This document shows positions 1-5,193 of a stretch of 20,715 nt of DNA, piece by piece; position 1 is the stretch's first letter; the number at the start of each line of letters is the position of its first letter. The notes beneath the pieces were generated by a model that worked only from the letters and a program-made list of their open reading frames with translations, did not search any database and was not told where the DNA came from. Source of the DNA: Candidatus Caldipriscus sp. T1.2 (lineage in GTDB: Bacteria; Hydrothermota; Hydrothermia; LBFQ01); NCBI GenBank assembly GCA_000980735.1, contig LBFQ01000058.1, positions 13,491 through 34,205 on the forward strand. Direction: 5' to 3'. A program made the position numbers and the translations under genes.

Positions 1-48
1 AACGAAAAGAGTATTTTGAACTTGGACGAAGTGATAAAGGATAAGTAA
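1..48 (+). CDS. 3' end of an unidentified gene (partial)
   Basis: Frame 1 is open from the window edge and stops at TAA (46-48), giving a 15-residue charged C-terminus that ends IKDK. Its stop directly abuts the stop of the convergent TldE-like gene, with no base between them. This abutting or overlapping arrangement recurs at every convergent junction here. The tail is too short to identify a family, and its coding status rests on the fit of the stop against the neighbour. Confidence 0.4.
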   Translation, partial: NEKSILNLDEVIKDK

Positions 49-1401
49 TCAGAAGCTAGTAGAGGAAGAGAAATTAAAGTTTTCCACTTTTATTGTGGGT
101 AGGATCATCCCATGTGGGTAGTGCATATCGTACCAAGTGCTTTCACTTACTAGCTCCTCTTCCTTTGAAATATCCAAAACCCCACCCAACATGTTGAATA
201 TACTCTCGTTAAACCTCATATTTTTCATGCTCCCCACGATCCTACCATTTTCAACCACGAAAACCCCATCCCTCGTCATACCCGTTAAAGTTAGACTTTG
301 AGGATCAACCAAATTAACGTACCAAAACGTAGTTATTATAAGCCCCCTATCCGTTTCTTCAATAATTTTCTTGTAATCCTTTTCCCCGCCCCTGAAATAT
401 AGGTTTAGAAATATTGGGTTGTTTGAGAAGGGAGAGGCACACGCGTTGGATTCCACTCCCATCTTCTTGGCTGTTATACTGTCGTGTGCAAAATTCTTAA
501 ATATCCCATTCTCAACCACTACAGTTAAACCCTTCCTGTTCCCCTCAAAATCAAAGGGTAATACGAATCCCCTAGGGTTCAGCGCATTATCCAGGATGGT
601 TACCTTTTCGGAAAAGACCTTTTGACCCACCTTATCCCTTAAGGGGGATATACCCTCAATTGCGGATTTACCCGAAAACCCTATCCAATTTAGAAAAACT
701 AGGATATCCGTCAGAGCTAACGGTTCAAGAATCACCGTCCACTTCCCTGGCTCTGCATCCCTTGGTTTTAAGACAAAATTTAACCTTTCCTCAACCCTCT
801 CCAAAACCTCTCCCAAATTTAAATCCTTAAATGTCTTTGCAGATTTCTGAACTAAATAGCTGTAGGTATCGTAAATGGGGTTAAACTTTATATGGGCGTC
901 CGTTAAGAAATTGTAACCCTCAAAACCCGAGGATGTTAAAAACACATATTCCAAGCTTCCACCCGAGACTACACCGTAAGCCTCAAAGGGTTTTGGCGTT
1001 TCCTTTATTAAATTCCCAGCTATTCTTGTGATTTCTTCTGGTGAAATCTCCGCAGTATCCTCATCAAACTTATCTATTGAGGTTTCTATCTTATCTGCCC
1101 TTGGAAGATCGGGTAAATCCGGGTTTTCGGGGGAAAGCTTAGCCAAACTCTCCGCCCTTTTCACAGCGGATACCAGATCCTTTCTATCCCCATCAAAAGA
1201 AAAATTCACCACCGCACTCCTTTTCCCAAACCTTACCCTAATTGAAACCCTAATATCCTTGACATTTGTTGTCTGGTGTATCCTTGACTTTGCAAACCTA
1301 ACCAATGTGCTGTTTTCCCCAAAAACTATAACCTCCGTTCCGTCGTTTTCCGCAACCTTCAATATATCCTCAGCTATTGAAAACATTTTGTCTTTCAACA
1401 T
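49..1401 (-). CDS. tldE: TldE/PmbA-like protein (TldD/TldE protease family, non-catalytic subunit type)
   Basis: A 450-aa protein with the PmbA/TldE layout: an N-terminal alpha/beta region and a C-terminal beta-rich domain with the family-like segments SLTLTGMTRDGVFVVENG (near residue 373) and MRFNES (near 396). No HExxxH zinc motif is visible. In this family TldD carries that motif, and TldE is the partner without it. TldD/TldE heterodimers cleave unfolded or modified peptides, as in microcin B17 maturation. No tldD is in the window, so the partner must be encoded elsewhere. Start: the ATG at 1401 lies 7 bases after a TAGAAT box, favouring a leaderless message; an internal ATG at 1386 is possible. 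The gene follows the acyltransferase after 21 bp. Confidence 0.85.
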   Translation of the reverse strand: MLKDKMFSIAEDILKVAENDGTEVIVFGENSTLVRFAKSRIHQTTNVKDIRVSIRVRFGKRSAVVNFSFDGDRKDLVSAVKRAESLAKLSPENPDLPDLPRADKIETSIDKFDEDTAEISPEEITRIAGNLIKETPKPFEAYGVVSGGSLEYVFLTSSGFEGYNFLTDAHIKFNPIYDTYSYLVQKSAKTFKDLNLGEVLERVEERLNFVLKPRDAEPGKWTVILEPLALTDILVFLNWIGFSGKSAIEGISPLRDKVGQKVFSEKVTILDNALNPRGFVLPFDFEGNRKGLTVVVENGIFKNFAHDSITAKKMGVESNACASPFSNNPIFLNLYFRGGEKDYKKIIEETDRGLIITTFWYVNLVDPQSLTLTGMTRDGVFVVENGRIVGSMKNMRFNESIFNMLGGVLDISKEEELVSESTWYDMHYPHGMILPTIKVENFNFSSSTSF

Positions 1402-1408
1402 AGCCGGA

Positions 1409-1414
1409 ATTCTA
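1409..1414 (-). promoter_or_regulatory. -10 element (TAGAAT) for tldE
   Basis: On the minus strand TAGAAT ends 7 bases before the ATG at 1401, so transcription should begin at or next to the start codon. No Shine-Dalgarno site fits between. It lies in the 21-bp gap after the acyltransferase stop, which suggests independent expression of tldE. No clear -35 hexamer is visible. Confidence 0.5.
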
Positions 1415-1422
1415 ACGGAGAT

Positions 1423-2499
1423 CTACCAAGGTGATAAAAGGACGGTTAAGGTTACAAACTTCCAAAATTCCCTCGCAGGTCTTTGCCCATAATTCTTTCT
1501 CAAAATTTCCCAAGAATAAACGAAAACCCAGGTTAAAGCTAATATAAGGGTTCCAATGAGCGTTCCCTTAATCCAACCGACGTGTCCGTAATAGTATAAA
1601 AGGGGTTTTGTAAAGGGTGAGCCGTAAACTATGGAATTGTGGAAGGCATAAGATAGAAGCGAGTTTCTTCCAAGAAGTGCCAAAGGTTTAAACCTAAAAC
1701 CGAAGTTTTCCGCACCCATAAGAATATAAATCAACAAAATAACAACGCCTGTTTTCAGGAGGATATATCCAAGGGAAGTTTCGTATCTTGGAAAGTTAAG
1801 GAAAAAATTCAGGAAAAGGGCAAAGATAGGTATAAGGCTTAGGGCAAAGAATATCTTTCTGTTTAGCAAAAATGCGGATGCCAGGGCGGAACCGAAAAAG
1901 AAGTAACCCCAATATGGAAATGGGGGAAAGAGGGAGTTTTTAAAGGAGAAGTAAGGGGCTATGAAAGGGGGAAGGTTCTCCCCGAATTTGTTTATGAAAG
2001 GGCTGAAGTACCAAAAGAAAAAAGCCAAGAGGAGAAACAGCAGGACCCTCCTAAGCTTATCCCTGACTATGTACAAAAGGGAGCTTAGAACTATCACTCC
2101 CAAACCTATGCAAATTAAGATATCGACCCTTTGAAAGGTGTTTATACCCTCAAGGACGCTCTGGGGGTTTGCGAACATCTTAGGTATTGAAGATGTTGGC
2201 ATCTGAAGGAAATACCCGAAAGCCATCAGCTCCACCCCCCTCCTTAACCTTTGATATATCTTCTCACCCTTAAATGTATATACTGCCAAAAACCCCGAGG
2301 AAAGGAGAAAGACAGGGGCAACTAGTCCGTTGAAAAAGGCTACGGAATGATAGAGAGGGGTAGATTTAATCTCGTACGGGAACAACCCATCAAAGGCGTG
2401 GGTTGGAACCATCCATATTACAAAAACCCCCTTCAACCAATCTATAAATAATAACCTCCCCACACCAAAACGATAATTAAAAATTTCGCTATGAGACAA
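1423..2499 (-). CDS. Multi-pass membrane acyltransferase (heparan-alpha-glucosaminide N-acetyltransferase-like/DUF1624 type)
   Basis: About 358 aa, very rich in Phe/Leu, with roughly ten predicted membrane segments. The N-terminus carries the family signature around residues 13-35: RLLFIDWLKG, then a membrane segment and an H (in VPTHAFDG). Relatives move acyl groups across the membrane onto sugars; the substrate here cannot be told. The long frame begins at TTG 2499, directly after an in-frame TGA. A start at GTG 2463 is attractive: it would place RLLFIDW at the very N-terminus and leave an A/T-rich box just upstream. With the TTG start it overlaps the 44-aa peptide gene by 11 bases. Confidence 0.7.
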   Translation of the reverse strand: MSHSEIFNYRFGVGRLLFIDWLKGVFVIWMVPTHAFDGLFPYEIKSTPLYHSVAFFNGLVAPVFLLSSGFLAVYTFKGEKIYQRLRRGVELMAFGYFLQMPTSSIPKMFANPQSVLEGINTFQRVDILICIGLGVIVLSSLLYIVRDKLRRVLLFLLLAFFFWYFSPFINKFGENLPPFIAPYFSFKNSLFPPFPYWGYFFFGSALASAFLLNRKIFFALSLIPIFALFLNFFLNFPRYETSLGYILLKTGVVILLIYILMGAENFGFRFKPLALLGRNSLLSYAFHNSIVYGSPFTKPLLYYYGHVGWIKGTLIGTLILALTWVFVYSWEILRKNYGQRPAREFWKFVTLTVLLSPW

Positions 2500-2623
2500 T
2501 CAACGTGTTATCTCCCCTTCCCGTCGTCCTTCCTATTATTGCTGGTTTCTCATAGGGCTTCCTTTCGGAAAGCCTCGGCACCCTCCTCTCTCCGCCTTCG
2601 TTCATATTGTTTATATCCTTCAT
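2489..2623 (-). CDS. Small basic peptide gene, 44 aa, coupled to rnpA
   Basis: An ATG at 2623 overlaps the rnpA stop as ATGA and is preceded by one of the best Shine-Dalgarno sequences in the window (AGGAGGTG, four bases upstream). The product begins MKDINNMNEGGERR, is rich in Arg/Lys/Gly, contains KPYEKPAI near residues 22-29, and stops at TAG 2491-2489. It has no membrane segment and no cysteine. I do not recognise the family. The frame fills what would otherwise be a 120-bp gap in a genome with almost no gaps, and ribosome site plus coupling argue for translation. The KPYEKPAI segment loosely recalls leader regions of some ribosomally made modified peptides, but no modifying enzyme is recognised beside it. 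Confidence 0.6.
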   Translation of the reverse strand: MKDINNMNEGGERRVPRLSERKPYEKPAIIGRTTGRGDNTLIVS

Positions 2624-2955
2624 CCTTCACCTCCTTTGTCGGGTATTATAAGGGGGAAATTGATCTCGTGCAATTTGATCCTAAGGAGGGCTTCCCTCCC
2701 TATGAAGATCCAAATCCCTACCTGAAATTTATCTTTATTTTTTCTGTAAAACTCCCTTAAGAGCCTCTTTATTCTGTTCCTTTTAACCGCACCATTTACC
2801 TTTCTTTCCACCGCAAACAGAACCTTCCTTTCCCCGTAAGGACAAAACCTTAAAATTATAAACTCGTCAGAATATACGGTTTTTGAGTTCTTGAAAGCCC
2901 AACTTATTAATTTCCTTCTCCTCAATATCTCGCTTTTTGGAAGCCTTTCATTCAC
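2620..2955 (-). CDS. rnpA: Ribonuclease P protein component
   Basis: A 111-aa basic protein of normal family length. It helps the RNase P RNA bind pre-tRNA and trim the 5' leader. The diagnostic RNR region is clear at residues 56-71 (AVKRNRIKRLLREFYR), preceded by the beta-strand region FAVERKVNG. The start is GTG at 2955, giving MNERLPKSE; it overlaps the DUF192 stop by 8 bases. The ATG at 2951 is out of frame. Context is unusual: rnpA normally follows rpmH (L34) and precedes yidD/yidC, but here it lies between DUF192 and a small peptide gene, with no rpmH or yidC nearby. Confidence 0.93.
   Translation of the reverse strand: MNERLPKSEILRRRKLISWAFKNSKTVYSDEFIILRFCPYGERKVLFAVERKVNGAVKRNRIKRLLREFYRKNKDKFQVGIWIFIGREALLRIKLHEINFPLIIPDKGGEG
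2628..2635 (-). promoter_or_regulatory. Strong Shine-Dalgarno site for the 44-aa peptide gene
   Basis: AGGAGGTG on the minus strand, inside the last codons of rnpA, with ideal spacing to the ATG at 2623. It is the main evidence that the small frame is translated. Confidence 0.65.
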
Positions 2956-3307
2956 AGGGAAACTTCACCCTATCTCCCACCTTTATACCCTTCCTTTGAA
3001 AGTATCCCCTATTCACCTCCAGGGCGTACTGAACCTTGTTTTTGGAGGATACGAGCCTTTCGCTTAAAGGTTCCATATCGTATATCTCTACGATCTTCCA
3101 ATCGCTTGATATATAAGCTATTGAAAGGGGTATGTATGTGTTTTTCATCCAAAAGTGCAACCTTTGGGGGTAAGGGAAGATGAAAAGCATACCCATATTA
3201 TCCGGTAAATACTCCCTGAACATTAATCCCCTTTGGTGCTCCCAAGGATCATCCGCAACTTCCACGTATAGGGTTTCCGCGTTTATGCAAAGTGGTAAAA
3301 GGCTCAT
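2948..3307 (-). CDS. DUF192 family protein
   Basis: A 119-aa protein matching DUF192 over nearly its full length: WEHQRGLMFRE near residues 22-32, GMLFIFP near 39-45, FWMKNTYIPLSIAY near 52-65, and VNRGYFQRKGIKVGDRVKF at the C-terminus. The family is usually exported and its function is not well established. The N-terminal hydrophobic stretch is very short (MSLLPLCINA), and an in-frame TAA just upstream rules out extension. The ATG overlaps the preceding stop as ATGA, and the 3' end overlaps rnpA by 8 bases, so the genes should be co-translated. Confidence 0.85.
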   Translation of the reverse strand: MSLLPLCINAETLYVEVADDPWEHQRGLMFREYLPDNMGMLFIFPYPQRLHFWMKNTYIPLSIAYISSDWKIVEIYDMEPLSERLVSSKNKVQYALEVNRGYFQRKGIKVGDRVKFPCE

Positions 3308-3831
3308 TCCTTAAACTCCACCCTTATCACACCCCTGAATTCTCCCTCCGAATATCCCCTCGCCTTATCCTTCGGGTACCTCTTTGTTATCTCCTGAAGG
3401 ACTTCCGCAGGTATATTTGCGTTATCCTTACCATGACAATTTAAACATAATGGTGCAACGAATAGGGGTTTATAGTACCTATGGATCGTTTGGTTTCCAC
3501 GCCTGAAGGTTTGGATGTAATACTCGGGTTTTTTACCTCCCTTCATTGCGTTTTCAAAGAACCTCAAAGCCCTCTCTTCCATTTTGTCCGGCTTGTTTTT
3601 GGGATTCCTGAACTTGAAGCTGGTTCTCTTTATTTTCACGCCGTAAGCTTTTGAAAGGCTATCTGTTAATGGGATAGCCCTCTCCGAGCAGTAGGAAACC
3701 GAGCCTTTTAAACCCTTCTGGTTTATGGAGTTTTGCAATTCCCCTAGTAGGGTTTTTATGAGCGCACCCGCTATCTCCTCCCCTTTTGTTCTTACGTATG
3801 CACTGTCCAAACTTACAAACAAGATCATCAT
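3304..3831 (-). CDS. Tll0287-like (DUF3365) c-type heme protein
   Basis: A 175-aa protein with a single c-type heme motif C129-LN-C132-H133 in the context YKPLFVAPLCLNCHG, typical of Tll0287-like/DUF3365 heme domains, plus an upstream YCSE (C48). Members act as sensors or small electron carriers outside the cytoplasmic membrane. Heme attachment requires export, yet the N-terminus is only a short hydrophobic run (MMILFVSL) without basic residues. The ATG at 3831 is 9 bases after TAGAAT, so the message is predicted leaderless. It heads the chain to DUF192, rnpA, the peptide gene and the acyltransferase. Confidence 0.83.
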   Translation of the reverse strand: MMILFVSLDSAYVRTKGEEIAGALIKTLLGELQNSINQKGLKGSVSYCSERAIPLTDSLSKAYGVKIKRTSFKFRNPKNKPDKMEERALRFFENAMKGGKKPEYYIQTFRRGNQTIHRYYKPLFVAPLCLNCHGKDNANIPAEVLQEITKRYPKDKARGYSEGEFRGVIRVEFKE

Positions 3832-3840
3832 ATCATTTAT

Positions 3841-3846
3841 ATTCTA
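3841..3846 (-). promoter_or_regulatory. -10 element (TAGAAT) for the Tll0287-like/DUF192/rnpA operon
   Basis: TAGAAT on the minus strand ends 9 bases before ATG 3831. It shares a 60-bp divergent region with the UPF0173 promoter. No Shine-Dalgarno fits between box and start. Confidence 0.5.
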
Positions 3847-3878
3847 AAGCAGAAACGTTTTTAGCAATTAAACCGCTT

Positions 3879-3884
3879 TAAAAT
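3879..3884 (+). promoter_or_regulatory. -10 element (TAAAAT) for the UPF0173 gene
   Basis: TAAAAT ends 7 bases before ATG 3892, placing the transcription start at or beside the A of the start codon. Confidence 0.55.
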
Positions 3885-3891
3885 ACCCAAT

Positions 3892-4554
3892 ATGGTCAAG
3901 GTAACTTTTTTAGGACATGCGGCGTTTAAGATAGAAGGGAGCAAGACGGTTTTGGTCGATCCTTTCATAACTGGGAACCCGCAATCCCCACTAAAAGGGG
4001 TTGAGGATATAGATAAGGCGGATGTGGTGATAGTTACACACGATCACGGGGATCACGGTTTTGAGGATGCAGTTAAAATATGCAAGAGGACGGGCGCGTA
4101 CTTTGTCTCCCAATACGAGCTCGTGGTAAAATCCAACCTTGAAAAGGTTGAGCCTATGAACATAGGGGGTTTCGTAAACGTCGGGGGTATGGGGGTTGAG
4201 GTTGCATTCACGCCTGCCTGGCATACCGCAGGCGTTGGGGATCCTACGGGTGTTATAATAAGGATGGATGGGAAAACGATTTACCACGCGGGGGACACTG
4301 GGCTATTTTACGATATGAAGCTCATCGGCGAACTTTACAAGCCCGATCTTGCCATACTTCCCATAGGTAGTAGGTTTACTATGGACATCTATCAGGCCGC
4401 TAAGGCGGTTGAATTCATATCCCCCAAGTTCGTAATCCCGATGCATTACAATACCTTTGATCTAATAAAGGCGGATCCTAAGGAGTTTGAGAGGCTGGTT
4501 GGGGATAAAGCAAAAGTGGTGATATTAAATCCGGGCGAAAGCTTTGAGATATGA
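3892..4554 (+). CDS. UPF0173 metal-dependent hydrolase (metallo-beta-lactamase fold)
   Basis: A 220-aa protein, full length for UPF0173. Metal ligands are all visible: THDHGDH (H50, H52, D54, H55), H111 in PAWHTAG, D135 in HAGDTG, and H185 in PMHYNT. The N-terminus VTFLGHAAFKIEG and early VDPF are typical. It is predicted to be a cytoplasmic binuclear-metal hydrolase; the substrate of the family is not well defined. It is the first gene of its operon, with a predicted leaderless mRNA, and its TGA overlaps the ATG of the first PhoU half as ATGA. Confidence 0.9.
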   Translation: MVKVTFLGHAAFKIEGSKTVLVDPFITGNPQSPLKGVEDIDKADVVIVTHDHGDHGFEDAVKICKRTGAYFVSQYELVVKSNLEKVEPMNIGGFVNVGGMGVEVAFTPAWHTAGVGDPTGVIIRMDGKTIYHAGDTGLFYDMKLIGELYKPDLAILPIGSRFTMDIYQAAKAVEFISPKFVIPMHYNTFDLIKADPKEFERLVGDKAKVVILNPGESFEI

Positions 4555-4886
4555 TAGAAAGTCGCCTTAAGGATATACAGGCGAATCTTGACGAGATGTA
4601 CTCCCTTACCCTCGAGATGATAGATCTATCCCTTGAATCTTACGAGGAAACCATCAAAAGGGAGGAAAGGGTAAACGAGCTTGAAATAGTTATAGACGAG
4701 CTTGTTGTGGAAACCATAGCCTTATTTCAACCCGAAGCAGGATACCTTAGAGAAATTTTAATGTGCCTTAAGATAAACAACGACATAGAGAGAATAGCGG
4801 ATCACGCGGAGAACGTAGCAAGGGATTTTAAGATTTTAAGGGAAAGAACGTTCAAATCGGAGATCTTGAGGAAGATATACGCTTGA
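4551..4886 (+). CDS. phoU: PhoU family protein, N-terminal half
   Basis: 111 aa covering the first three-helix PhoU repeat, with the metal-site signature NDIERIADHAENVARD near residues 78-93. PhoU proteins bind metal clusters and modulate phosphate uptake and signalling. The frame ends with TGA at 4884-4886, exactly where the linker to the second repeat is expected. Inserting one T in the GCTTGA context would join both halves into a normal PhoU of about 210 aa with the linker KIYALIREL. No phosphate transporter (pst) gene is in the window. Confidence 0.8.
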   Translation: MIESRLKDIQANLDEMYSLTLEMIDLSLESYEETIKREERVNELEIVIDELVVETIALFQPEAGYLREILMCLKINNDIERIADHAENVARDFKILRERTFKSEILRKIYA

Positions 4887-5182
4887 TAAGGGAACTTTCA
4901 AAGAAGTCCTTCGTAGAGGTTTATTCTTCATTTAAGAATAGGGATCCAGAACTTGCGCTACAGGTGATAAAGTCGGATAAAGTGATAGATGATCTTAGAG
5001 ACAGGATTCTGAATAGGGCGGTGAAGGGCCTTGAAACGGAAATTGCGCTAAAGGTCGTAAATATCGCTCAAAACTTTGAAAGGGTAGCGGACCTTTCAAC
5101 GAACATAGCGGAGGACGTAATATTTATAGCGAAAGGGGAAATCGTAAAGCACGGGAAAGTTTTTAGGTTTTTGCAACCTTAA
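4883..5182 (+). CDS. phoU: PhoU family protein, C-terminal half
   Basis: 99 aa holding the second PhoU repeat: FKNRDPELALQVIKSDKVID, then the second metal motif NFERVADLSTNIAEDV. It can begin at TTG 4883, which overlaps the upstream stop as TTGA; the same overlap joins the M23 and DUF58 genes, so it is a plausible coupling device here. A GAGG run at 4868-4871 lies about 11 bases upstream and is a weak ribosome site. Either two single-repeat proteins are made or this is one gene with a one-base deletion. Confidence 0.75.
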   Translation: MIRELSKKSFVEVYSSFKNRDPELALQVIKSDKVIDDLRDRILNRAVKGLETEIALKVVNIAQNFERVADLSTNIAEDVIFIAKGEIVKHGKVFRFLQP

Positions 5183-5185
5183 AAT
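5180..5185 (+). promoter_or_regulatory. -10 element (TAAAAT) for korA
   Basis: TAAAAT begins with the stop codon of the PhoU half and ends 8 bases before ATG 5194. This suggests that korA is transcribed separately as a leaderless mRNA despite the 11-bp gap. Confidence 0.5.
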
Positions 5186-5193
5186 ATCCTGCT

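Noticed and set aside
1028..1492. 154-codon + strand frame opposite tldE
   Set aside because: Serine- and phenylalanine-rich antisense shadow of the conserved TldE-like frame; no promoter box or ribosome site.
2491..2760. 89-codon + strand frame across the rnpA end and the peptide gene
   Set aside because: Its Ser/Leu/Phe/Pro-rich product looks like nothing known and it lies opposite well-supported rnpA and the 44-aa gene; it is an antisense shadow.
3857..3864. GTTTTTAG 13-14 bases upstream of TAAAAT at both the UPF0173 gene and korA (5159-5166), possible -35
   Set aside because: Only two of ten promoters have it, the korA copy is within PhoU codons, and another copy at 7044 has no box after it; probably chance in T-rich sequence.
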